Shown: piece after piece, positions 24,406 to 30,817 of the stretch
Layout of the letters: every line of letters starts with the position of its first letter
How positions within the stretch are numbered: position 1 is the first letter of the stretch
Origin: a bacterium
GTDB lineage: Bacteria; Bacillota; Clostridia; Oscillospirales; Oscillospiraceae
NCBI GenBank assembly: GCA_019424865.1
Contig: JAHYYS010000021.1
Span: 1 to 34,930, forward strand
Direction of reading: 5' to 3'
DNA length: 34,930 bases
Program-made: the position numbers and the translations under genes
The notes under the pieces: model-generated
Told to the model about the DNA's origin: nothing
What the model saw: only the letters and a program-made list of their open reading frames with translations
Databases searched by the model: none

Positions 24406-25322
24406 CGGCGCAGGGCACAATTATGAAGGCCCTTAGCGGCTTCTACTATGTGGATGACGGCCAGTGTGTGACGGCCTGCCGCGGCCGCGGCAGGCTGCGC
24501 AAAGAAAAGATTACCCCCCTGGTGGGGGACCGGGTTCTGTTTACCCCGCTGGGGGACGGGAGCGGCAGTCTGGACGAGATTCTGCCCCGGAAAAACCAGT
24601 TTTACCGCCCGGCGGTGGCCAACATTGATCAGCTGGTGATTATCGCCTCTGAGGCTACGCCGGTGACGGATCCCTTTCTCATCGACCGGGTGGCCGCAAT
24701 TGCCGAGGGGCGCGGCTGTCAGTGCGTTATCTGCATCAACAAGTGCGACCTGGCATCCGGTGACGGTCTGAGCCAAATCTACCGTCTGGCGGGCTTTCCC
24801 ACCCTGCAGATCAGCGCTGAGACAGGGGATGGCATTGATGCGCTTAGAGCCATCATTGCTGGAAAGGTTTCTGCCTTTACGGGAAATTCCGGCGTCGGCA
24901 AGTCCAGCATCTTGAACGCGCTGGAGCCCGGCATTGTTCTGCCTACGGGGGACGTCAGCGAAAAGCTGGGCCGCGGGCGGCACACCACCCGCCACGTGGA
25001 GCTGATCCGCCTGTCCTGCGGCGGCGCGGTGGCGGATACCCCTGGCTTCTCCTCCTTCGATGTGGATCAGATGGAGCTGGCCGCCCCCGAGTCACTGGCC
25101 CGCTGCTTCCGGGAATTTGTGCCCTATCTGGGCAGCTGCCAGTTTCAAAACTGCTCCCATGTGAAGGAGCGCGGCTGCGCGGTGCTGGCGGCACTGCGGG
25201 CGGGAGAGATTGCTCCGACCCGCCACCAGAGCTATGTACGCCTGTATCAGCAGGCGAAGGAGATTCCGGATTGGGAGCGGCGCAGCAGGCTGAAAAAGGG
25301 GAGCCCCAGCGCGGGCACCTGA
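24402..25322 (+). CDS. rsgA: Ribosome small subunit-dependent GTPase A
   Basis: RsgA helps late 30S assembly. It has an N-terminal OB fold and a circularly permuted GTPase: NKCD (G4) comes before the P-loop GNSGVGKSS (from 161) and DTPGFSSF (G3). A zinc finger follows with C-x4-C-x-H-x5-C (CQFQNCSHVKERGC). The ATG overlaps the prkC stop (ATGA); an internal ATG at 24423 could be an alternative. In Bacillus rpe and thiN follow, then spoVM; here rpe and thiN are absent and spoVM comes next. Confidence 0.96.
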   Translation: MTAQGTIMKALSGFYYVDDGQCVTACRGRGRLRKEKITPLVGDRVLFTPLGDGSGSLDEILPRKNQFYRPAVANIDQLVIIASEATPVTDPFLIDRVAAIAEGRGCQCVICINKCDLASGDGLSQIYRLAGFPTLQISAETGDGIDALRAIIAGKVSAFTGNSGVGKSSILNALEPGIVLPTGDVSEKLGRGRHTTRHVELIRLSCGGAVADTPGFSSFDVDQMELAAPESLARCFREFVPYLGSCQFQNCSHVKERGCAVLAALRAGEIAPTRHQSYVRLYQQAKEIPDWERRSRLKKGSPSAGT

Positions 25323-25347
25323 TCGGCATTGGGTATCCTTCGTATTC

Positions 25348-25396
25348 ATCTCCCGGCTTTCCGCGGTATTTGCCGTGGGAAGCCGGGAGATTTTTT
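25348..25396 (+). terminator. Strong Rho-independent terminator after rsgA
   Basis: A stem of about 19 bp (25348-25366 with 25373-25391, two G-U pairs) with a 6-base loop ends in a run of T. It closes the prpC-prkC-rsgA transcript and isolates spoVM from it. Confidence 0.93.
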
Positions 25397-25471
25397 GTGT
25401 CAGAGGAGGGCGCTCCGCCATAGAATGAACCAGCCGGAAACGGCCAATTTGTGCGGAGGGGAGGCGTGTTT

Positions 25472-25543
25472 ATGGGCATTGTGGTCGTGCGTTCCCCCAA
25501 ATGTCTGCGGGGGCTGCTGCGCAGGCTGTTCGGTTTGAAGTAA
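25472..25543 (+). CDS. spoVM: Stage V sporulation protein M (short amphipathic peptide)
   Basis: A 23-codon gene with a strong ribosome binding site (GGAGGGGAGG, ATG 11 bases on). The peptide begins MGIVVVRSPKCLRGLLRRL and ends FGLK. As I recall the 26-residue Bacillus SpoVM, it aligns without gaps: Pro9, Lys10, Leu12, Gly14, Arg17 and Gly21 are in the same places, and a basic amphipathic helix follows the proline. SpoVM recognises the positive curvature of the forespore membrane and anchors SpoIVA there. The location after rsgA matches the Bacillus order, and sipL and spoIVA are close. Too short for normal gene calling. Confidence 0.88.
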   Translation: MGIVVVRSPKCLRGLLRRLFGLK

Positions 25544-25550
25544 AAAACAG

Positions 25551-25579
25551 GTATACATCTCCGCTCCCGGGCATAAGGT
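25551..25579 (+). promoter_or_regulatory. Possible sigma-E promoter of sipL
   Basis: GTATACA (25551-25557), 14 bases, CATAAGGT (25572-25579). The ATA and CATA...T cores and the spacing fit the mother-cell sigma-E pattern, but about five of fifteen positions deviate. It lies 62 bases before the sipL start. It is supported mainly by the better matches at spoIVA and spoIVFA. Confidence 0.4.
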
Positions 25580-25641
25580 GTCACAAAGCCGGGGCCGCAT
25601 CCGTGCCGGCCTGACACTGGAAAAGGGAGAGGACGACAATC

Positions 25642-27168
25642 ATGGAACTGGAATTTGAACGAGACACCATCGCCTGCTGGGAAACTGTGGCGGACACCAC
25701 GCTGTGCCAGGAGGAGACGCTGGAGAGCATTGTGCCGGACGCATGTCCGGACATCCTGCGGATCATAGATGTGTGCGGCCAGGCTGTCCTGACCGGCAAG
25801 CAGGCCCGGGAGGGGGCGGCAGAGGTGAACGGAGCGGTTCGGGCTGTGATCCTGTATCAGCCGGAGGACGGGACCGGGCTGCGCCGCATGGAGGTCAGCC
25901 TGCCCTTTACCTGTCAGGCGGAGGCGCCCGGGCTGACCGTTCAGGGCTTTGTAGCCGCCAGTCCCCGCCTGCGCTGCGCCGAGGCCCGGATGCTCAACCC
26001 CCGCAAGGTGCTGCTGCGGGTGGATCTGGCGGTGGATGTGACGGCCTGCCAGCCCAAAGAGCGGCCGGTGTGCTGCGCAGTAGCCAATCCGGAGGCCAAC
26101 GGCATCTGCCAGCGGCAGTATCAGGGGGAAGATTACCAGCTCTCTTCTGTGCAGGAAAAACCCTTTACATTCTCTGAGCGCATTCGCTTTCAGTCCGGAG
26201 CAGCAGAGGGCGCCCAGGTGTTGGCCGCCTGGGCGCAGCCCCTATGCACAGAGAGCCGCCTCATCGGGAGCAAGCTGATTTTTAAGGGGACGGTGGAGCT
26301 GCAGCTGCTGATTCAGGAGCCCGGGGGCGGCCAGACAGCCAGTCAGGAGTCCCTGCCGTTTTCCCAGGTCCTGGAGATGGAAGGGAGCGGCGAGGACACA
26401 GACTGCCAGGTATCGGCCGTGGTGACAGAGTTCCAGTGGTACCCCTGGGAGGAGGATCCGCGGGAGCTGGAGGTCAACCTGGAGCTGCTGGCCCAGGCCC
26501 AGGTACACAGCCGGCGGCCGGTGCGCCTGCTTCAGGATCTGTACAGCACCGGGTGGCGGATGGACGTGGACCGGGAGCTCCAGGAGCTGTGCCGCCTGGA
26601 GGACGCCAGCGTCCGGACGCAGTCTGTGCGGGAGCTGCTGGAGACCGGCGAAGCGGTGCGCAGCGTGGTGGAGAGCCGGCTGTCCCTGGGACAGGTCAGG
26701 CAGAGCCGTGAGGGCGATGAGCTGGTGCTGGCGGCGGACGCCTTTGTAACGGTGCTGTACCTGGATGAAAACGAGCAGGTCCAGTGCGTGAAAAAATCGC
26801 TGACGGCGGCCTGCCGGGTGAACTGCTCCGAGGCGGCAAAATGCACCTGCCGCTGTTCTGCGCCCGGGGAGGTATTTGCCGCCCCGGCGGCAGGCGGGGT
26901 GGAGGTGCGCTTCCAGGCGGAGTTTCACTGTAGGATCACCGTGAAAAGTGTGGTGCCCTGTGTGTGCTCTGCCCAGTTCGGTGAAGCGCGGGGCAGCGGA
27001 GAGACGGCACGTCCCTCTGTGGTGCTTCGGCTGGCCGGTCCGGGCGAGGGGCTCTGGGATATTGCCAAGTCCTATGGGACGACAATAGAGCAGATTGTGC
27101 AGGCAAACGAACTGGAGTCAGAGGAGACCCCGCTGGGGAAGATGCTGCTGATCCCCCGTGTGCGCTGA
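25642..27168 (+). CDS. SPOCS (DUF3794) and LysM protein, SipL-like spore coat morphogenetic factor
   Basis: The 508-residue protein carries repeated DUF3794/SPOCS regions rich in beta strands (for example LESIVPDACPDILRIIDVCGQAVLT, then FSERIRFQSG...GSKLIFKGTVELQLL, then LVLAADAFVTVLYLDENEQ). It ends with a LysM domain (about 462-508: GEGLWDIAKSYGTTIEQIVQ). This is the architecture of Clostridioides SipL, which binds SpoIVA through its LysM domain during coat assembly. Bacillus uses SpoVID in this role. The spoVM neighbour on one side and spoIVA on the other support that function. The start has AAGGGAGAGG upstream. A lone SPOCS/LysM protein of other function is possible. Confidence 0.85.
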   Translation: MELEFERDTIACWETVADTTLCQEETLESIVPDACPDILRIIDVCGQAVLTGKQAREGAAEVNGAVRAVILYQPEDGTGLRRMEVSLPFTCQAEAPGLTVQGFVAASPRLRCAEARMLNPRKVLLRVDLAVDVTACQPKERPVCCAVANPEANGICQRQYQGEDYQLSSVQEKPFTFSERIRFQSGAAEGAQVLAAWAQPLCTESRLIGSKLIFKGTVELQLLIQEPGGGQTASQESLPFSQVLEMEGSGEDTDCQVSAVVTEFQWYPWEEDPRELEVNLELLAQAQVHSRRPVRLLQDLYSTGWRMDVDRELQELCRLEDASVRTQSVRELLETGEAVRSVVESRLSLGQVRQSREGDELVLAADAFVTVLYLDENEQVQCVKKSLTAACRVNCSEAAKCTCRCSAPGEVFAAPAAGGVEVRFQAEFHCRITVKSVVPCVCSAQFGEARGSGETARPSVVLRLAGPGEGLWDIAKSYGTTIEQIVQANELESEETPLGKMLLIPRVR

Positions 27169-27270
27169 CCCTATTTGCTTTTGGCAGAAAGGCCCGACTG
27201 ACAAAGAAGTTCTGTTTGGCCTCTGATATGCCGGGAAGCAGCCTGCCGACACGTTAAAAAAGCTCTTCTG

Positions 27271-27313
27271 AAAAGCGGCATCCAGCGTTTTAAAACGCTG
27301 GATGCCGCTTTTT
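27271..27313 (+). terminator. Very long perfect hairpin after sipL
   Basis: Two 21-base arms (27271-27291 and 27292-27312) are exact inverted repeats, beginning with AAAA and ending with TTTT plus one more T. The A-tract on one side and T-tract on the other allow termination from both directions. Confidence 0.92.
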
Positions 27314-27469
27314 CGACCGATCCAGGGGCCGCCCTCCGGCGGAGCATTTTTCTATCTCCATGACAGCACAGGATGATATGTCTGTCCGCCCAAAATGAAT
27401 GAAAAGAAATTTTTTAATTCGAAACAAAAAAGTGTGTTGCAGAAGATGAATCAGAGAATGTTTAAAAAA

Positions 27470-27485
27470 TAACAATATATTGTTA
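27470..27485. promoter_or_regulatory. 16-base perfect palindrome upstream of the SDR promoter
   Basis: TAACAATATATTGTTA is its own reverse complement and is flanked on both sides by AAAAAAT-type runs. It lies 24 bases before the -35 element, a position suited to an activator or upstream-binding regulator. No regulator gene is adjacent. Confidence 0.55.
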
Positions 27486-27509
27486 AAAAATAAATAAATG
27501 CGCAAAGTA

Positions 27510-27538
27510 TTGACAATGCAAAAAAGATACGTTATGAT
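27510..27538 (+). promoter_or_regulatory. Vegetative (sigma-A) promoter of the SDR/NTF2 cassette
   Basis: A perfect TTGACA (27510-27515) and TATGAT (27533-27538) are separated by 17 bases. This differs from the sigma-E-like promoters of the sporulation genes on either side. Confidence 0.88.
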
Positions 27539-27606
27539 GATGGCCACACAGAAATGAAAGAAAATAACATAGAAAATTCATTTCGGCGTGCGGAAGGATG
27601 GTAAAT

Positions 27607-28380
27607 ATGAGTATCTATGTCATTACAGGAGGGACCACGGGCATTGGGGCCGCTGCCAGAGAAATGCTTCAGGGCGGCGGACACGAAGTATTCAATATCG
27701 ACTATAAGGGCGGGGATTTTCAGGCGGACTTGTCTACTCAGGAGGGGGTGGACGCCGCCGTCCAGGCGGTTTGGGATCGGTACCCCGACGGCATTGACGG
27801 CCTGATCAGCAACGCCGGTGTAGGGCCGACAGCGACCCCGGAGAAAATTTTCGCTCTGAATTTTTATGCCGGAATTGAGCTGGCAGAGGGTCTGCGGCCG
27901 CTGCTGAAGAAAAAGCGGGGCTGCTGTGTTATGACCTCCTCCAACTCCATCACCAATTTTACCGTGCGGATGGACTGGGTGGAGCTGCTGACCAACCTGC
28001 GCAACAAGCAGCGGGGGCTGGAACTGGCCAGGATGCTGCCCCAGCAGCAGAGCGCCTCCTGCTACAGCTCCTCCAAGCATGCGCTGGCCCGGTGGGTGCG
28101 GCGGGTGTCTCCGGCCTGGGCGGTGGATGGCCTGCGCATCAACGCGGTTGCCCCGGGCAATACTGCCACGCCTATGACCAGGGGGATGACAGACGCCCAG
28201 CGCGAGGCCGCCCTTTTGATTCCCATTCCCACCCGGTATGGAACCAAGGAATTTCTGGAGGCGGAGGAAATCGCCAATGCCATCTGCTTTTTGGCCTCTC
28301 CCAAGGCCAGCGGCATCAATGGCGTGATCTTGTTTGTGGACGGCGGCATTGACGCCCTGCTCCGTTCCGAGCGTTTTTAA
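27607..28380 (+). CDS. SDR oxidoreductase resembling 3-alpha-hydroxysteroid dehydrogenase
   Basis: The 257-residue short-chain dehydrogenase has the NAD(P) motif TGGTTGIG, NAG (in SNAGVGP), the catalytic Ser in TSSNS, and Y153-x3-K157 in CYSSSKHA. From memory it resembles the Comamonas 3-alpha-hydroxysteroid dehydrogenase/carbonyl reductase, which has the same length, a similar start (MSIIVISG) and a C-terminus IDGGIDAVMRP (here VDGGIDALLRS). Its substrate could be a steroid, bile acid or other carbonyl compound. ATG 27607 is chosen because GGAAGG lies 9 bases upstream; ATG 27598 sits directly on that site. It is followed after 13 bases by an NTF2-like gene. The steroid link is an inference. 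Confidence 0.9.
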   Translation: MSIYVITGGTTGIGAAAREMLQGGGHEVFNIDYKGGDFQADLSTQEGVDAAVQAVWDRYPDGIDGLISNAGVGPTATPEKIFALNFYAGIELAEGLRPLLKKKRGCCVMTSSNSITNFTVRMDWVELLTNLRNKQRGLELARMLPQQQSASCYSSSKHALARWVRRVSPAWAVDGLRINAVAPGNTATPMTRGMTDAQREAALLIPIPTRYGTKEFLEAEEIANAICFLASPKASGINGVILFVDGGIDALLRSERF

Positions 28381-28393
28381 GGAGGAAATGGAC

Positions 28394-28732
28394 ATGACAC
28401 TGCTGGAGCAATACATTGCGTGCATGCGCGCGGGGGATCCCGTGGCGCTGGCCGACCTGTTTCATAAAGACGGCATTCTTCACGACTCCTCCTGGACCCG
28501 CGTGGGAGAGGATACCATGCATCTGTCGGGCAAAATGGCGATTGAGATGATGTTTCATCACAAATTCGGCTTTAACGGAGGCCCCTATCCCATCAGCGGC
28601 GTGCGGTATATGGAGGAGAACGTGGCCTGGTACTTTATCGTTTATAAGGGACAGGTGGTTCCCGTGGTGGCCTATCTCTCCTCGGTCGATGAGGACGGAA
28701 AGATAGACCGGCTGAATATTTTCCCCATGTGA
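28394..28732 (+). CDS. NTF2-like / SnoaL-like small protein
   Basis: The 112-residue protein has the cone-shaped NTF2-like pattern: LLEQYIACMRAGDPVALADLF, a DG-HD stretch (FHKDGILHDSSW), GKMAIEMMFHHKF, then beta strands (ENVAWYFIVYKGQVVPVVAYL) and LNIFPM. The family includes ketosteroid isomerases, dehydratases and non-enzymatic binding proteins. His and Asp residues near 25-40 could be catalytic, but I cannot assign a reaction. ATG 28394 is used because AAGGAGG lies 8 bases upstream; ATG 28388 is too close to it. It is co-transcribed with the SDR gene and probably acts on the same compound. Confidence 0.82.
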   Translation: MTLLEQYIACMRAGDPVALADLFHKDGILHDSSWTRVGEDTMHLSGKMAIEMMFHHKFGFNGGPYPISGVRYMEENVAWYFIVYKGQVVPVVAYLSSVDEDGKIDRLNIFPM

Positions 28733-28761
28733 CCGCGCAGAATTTGACGAACGAATTGTGG

Positions 28762-28799
28762 GCCCCGGACGGCATCTTATCCAGCCGTCCGGGGCTTTT
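28762..28799 (+). terminator. Terminator after the NTF2-like gene
   Basis: GCCCCGGACGGC (28762-28773) pairs perfectly with GCCGTCCGGGGC (28784-28795), a 12-bp stem with a 10-base loop, followed by TTTTG. It separates the cassette from the spoIVA promoter. Confidence 0.9.
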
Positions 28800-28804
28800 G
28801 TACG

Positions 28805-28833
28805 TTATATTCCAGGGCTTATCCTCATAGAGT
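28805..28833 (+). promoter_or_regulatory. Sigma-E-like promoter of spoIVA
   Basis: TTATATT (28805-28811), 14 bases, CATAGAGT (28826-28833). The -35 matches six of seven and the -10 six of eight positions of the Bacillus sigma-E consensus (about GHATATT-N14-CATACAHT, from memory). spoIVA is a sigma-E gene in Bacillus. The start of transcription would be about 40 bases before the start codon. Confidence 0.68.
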
Positions 28834-28883
28834 GTAAGGAAAACTAACCGGCTGTCCAGACAGGCCGAAGGGGAGGAATTACA

Positions 28884-30362
28884 TTGGAAGACCGCAAGAT
28901 CTATGAGGATATCGCGCTCAGGACCGAGGGCGACATCTACGTCGGCGTCGTAGGGCCGGTCCGCACGGGAAAATCCACCTTTATCAAGCGATTTATGGAG
29001 ACTCTGGTGATTCCCAATATCGACAACGTATACCGCCGTGAGCGCGCCCGGGACGAGCTGCCCCAGAGCGGATCCGGACGCACCATTATGACGGCGGAGC
29101 CCAAGTTTGTGCCGGAGGAGGCCGTGACGGTGGCGGTGGAGGGGAGCGCCGCCTTCCAGGTCCGGCTGATTGACTGCGTGGGCTATATGGTCAGCGGCGC
29201 AGTGGGGCAGATGGAGGGGGAGAGCGAGCGGATGGTGACCACCCCCTGGTTTGACCACGAAATTCCCATGGCGGAGGCGGCGGAGATCGGCACCCGGAAG
29301 GTGGTTTCGGAGCACTCCACCATTGCCATTGTCGTCACGACGGACGGTACCATCACCGACATCCCCCGGGAGGACTATCTTGACGCGGAGGAGCGGGTGA
29401 TTTCAGAGCTGAAGGAGCTGGGAAAGCCCTTCCTGGTGCTGCTCAATTCCGCCTATCCAAATTCCGACCGGGCCCGGGCCATCCGGGACGATCTGGCCCA
29501 GCGCTATGATGTGACCTGTGTGGCCGCCAACTGTCTGGAGCTGGATCGGGAGCAGATCAACGGCCTGCTGAAAAGCGTCCTGTACGAGTTCCCCATCAAA
29601 GAGCTGGATTTGTTCCTGCCGCCGTGGGTGGATGCGCTGCCCCAGGATCACCCCATTAAGGCGGCACTCTACACTGCAATCCGGGAGGGGACGGGCAATC
29701 TCCGTCGCATCCGGGACGTGGAGGGGGCTGTGGCCGCCTTCCGCTCCTGCGAATCGGTGAGCGATGCGCGCATTTTGTCCATCGATCTGGGAACCGGGCT
29801 GTCAACCGCATCGCTGGAGCTGCCCAGGGCGCTGTTTTACGCCACGCTCTCCCAGCAGTCCGGCTTCCAGATTGGGGACGACGGGGACCTGCTCTCCCTG
29901 CTGACTCAGCTGGCAAAAGTCAAGGCGTCCTATGACCGGGTGGCGGACGCCCTGGCTCAGGTGGAGGAAACCGGCTATGGCATCGTCTCACCCTCCATGG
30001 ACTCCCTGGTCCTGGAGGACCCCGAAATTGTCAAGCAGGGCGGGCGGTACGGCGTACGGCTGAAGGCCAGCGCCCCGTCGATCCATATGATTCGCGCGGA
30101 TATCCAAACAGAGGTGTCCCCCATCGTGGGCGGGGAGAAGCAGAGCGAGGACATGATCAACTATCTGCTTCAGGAGTATGAGGGAGATGCCAGCAAAATC
30201 TGGCAGGCCAACATCTTTGGAAAGTCCCTCCACGAGCTGGTGAACGAGGATCTGAACTCCAAAATTAAGCGCATGCCGGAGGACGCCCGGGCCAAGCTGC
30301 GGGAGACGCTGGAACGCATTATCAACGAGGGCTCCGGCGGGCTGATCTGCATCATTTTGTGA
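28884..30362 (+). CDS. spoIVA: Stage IV sporulation protein A (coat basement ATPase)
   Basis: SpoIVA hydrolyses ATP to polymerise on the outer forespore membrane and forms the base on which the coat assembles. The 492 residues equal the Bacillus length. The Walker A motif GPVRTGKST lies at 24-32 (K30). Other conserved parts are RARDELPQSGSGRTIMTAEP, EHSTIAIVVTTDGTI and the C-terminal ETLERIINEGSGGLICIIL. The start is a TTG at 28884 with GGGGAGG 8 bases upstream. SpoVM anchors SpoIVA in Bacillus and SipL binds it in Clostridioides; both partners are encoded about 3 kb upstream. Confidence 0.98.
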   Translation: MEDRKIYEDIALRTEGDIYVGVVGPVRTGKSTFIKRFMETLVIPNIDNVYRRERARDELPQSGSGRTIMTAEPKFVPEEAVTVAVEGSAAFQVRLIDCVGYMVSGAVGQMEGESERMVTTPWFDHEIPMAEAAEIGTRKVVSEHSTIAIVVTTDGTITDIPREDYLDAEERVISELKELGKPFLVLLNSAYPNSDRARAIRDDLAQRYDVTCVAANCLELDREQINGLLKSVLYEFPIKELDLFLPPWVDALPQDHPIKAALYTAIREGTGNLRRIRDVEGAVAAFRSCESVSDARILSIDLGTGLSTASLELPRALFYATLSQQSGFQIGDDGDLLSLLTQLAKVKASYDRVADALAQVEETGYGIVSPSMDSLVLEDPEIVKQGGRYGVRLKASAPSIHMIRADIQTEVSPIVGGEKQSEDMINYLLQEYEGDASKIWQANIFGKSLHELVNEDLNSKIKRMPEDARAKLRETLERIINEGSGGLICIIL

Positions 30363-30415
30363 AACACAGGGCAGGGGAGCGGAGCAGTCCGGCTTCCGCT
30401 GTGCCTCCTATTCTG

Positions 30416-30454
30416 CAAATCCCCTCTGGAATCAGTGATTTCAGAGGGGATTTG
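30416..30454 (+). terminator. Hairpin after spoIVA
   Basis: CAAATCCCCTCTG (30416-30428) pairs with CAGAGGGGATTTG (30442-30454), 13 perfect bp with a 13-base loop, 54 bases after the spoIVA stop. No long T-run follows, so termination strength is uncertain. The remaining bases 30455-30586 hold nothing I can support. Confidence 0.6.
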
Positions 30455-30586
30455 ACGTGTATTGACAAACATGCTGCGCTCAAGGCAAAAAGCCTCTCTA
30501 TAAGGCGCATACCAGTCCGAAGTCCAGCCCAGCAGATTCGGTTTGAAAGCAGGGAGCAGCAGAATGAGCACACGATGGGCTTTGCA

Positions 30587-30628
30587 ATAAAAAACTCGCT
30601 GCAAGCGATATATCGCTTGCAGCGAGTT
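30587..30628 (-). terminator. Terminator of tRNA-Pro (minus strand)
   Basis: An 18-bp perfect inverted repeat (30593-30610 with 30611-30628) directly follows the tRNA on the minus strand and is followed on that strand by a run of T. The first bases of the stem overlap the 3' end of the tRNA. Confidence 0.9.
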
Positions 30629-30704
30629 GGTCGGAGTGCCGGGATTCGAACCCGGGGCCTCTTGGACCCGAACCAAGCGCGATACCAAACTTCGCCACAC
30701 CCCG
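30628..30704 (-). tRNA. tRNA-Pro, anticodon CGG
   Basis: Read on the minus strand, the gene folds as a cloverleaf: acceptor CGGGGTG/CACTCCG (one G-U pair), D-stem GCGA/TCGC, anticodon stem CTTGG/CCAAG with loop TTCGGGT (anticodon CGG, reads CCG), and T arm CCGGGTTCGAATCCCGG. The discriminator is A. The CCA end is encoded (30628-30630). It is the only minus-strand gene I can support. Confidence 0.95.
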
Positions 30705-30719
30705 ATGTCTAGCTTTTAT

Positions 30720-30748
30720 ATTATATTTTTTTCTGGCCCGTCTGTCAA
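30720..30748 (-). promoter_or_regulatory. Sigma-A promoter of tRNA-Pro (minus strand)
   Basis: On the minus strand a perfect TTGACA (30748 to 30743) and a perfect TATAAT (30725 to 30720) are 17 bases apart. It is a full consensus promoter and runs divergently from the spoIVFA promoter. Confidence 0.92.
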
Positions 30749-30751
30749 GAG

Positions 30752-30780
30752 GAATATCTGAATTCTGGAAAGAATACACT
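30752..30780 (+). promoter_or_regulatory. Sigma-E-like promoter of spoIVFA
   Basis: GAATATC (30752-30758), 14 bases, AATACACT (30773-30780). Six of seven -35 and seven of eight -10 positions match the Bacillus sigma-E pattern. It starts 3 bases from the -35 of the divergent tRNA promoter. spoIVF is a sigma-E operon in Bacillus. Confidence 0.75.
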
Positions 30781-30817
30781 TGTTCCAGGATAAAAAATGG
30801 ACAGAGGAGGCGCACAG

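Larger units (their letters stand above)
27314..27606 (+). other. AT-rich leader region of the SDR cassette
   Basis: This stretch is much richer in A and T than the rest of the window, with long A runs from about 27395 to 27535. No gene is convincing on either strand. It holds a 16-base palindrome and a consensus promoter, described separately. The contrast in base composition suggests a regulatory region of different origin from its surroundings. Confidence 0.7.

Noticed and set aside
25398..25426. Sigma-E promoter for spoVM
   Set aside because: CATAGAAT at 25419-25426 is a good -10, but the sequence 14 bases upstream (TGTCAGA) does not match a -35, and it would overlap the terminator of rsgA.
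27290..27547. Minus-strand frame of 85 codons in the AT-rich gap
   Set aside because: It starts in the SDR promoter and ends in the terminator palindrome, has no ribosome binding site, and its Leu/Ile/Phe-rich translation reflects the A/T runs.
30461..30510. Promoter starting at TTGACA near 30464 in the gap after spoIVA
   Set aside because: No -10 element lies 16-18 bases downstream and no gene follows on the + strand before the tRNA.
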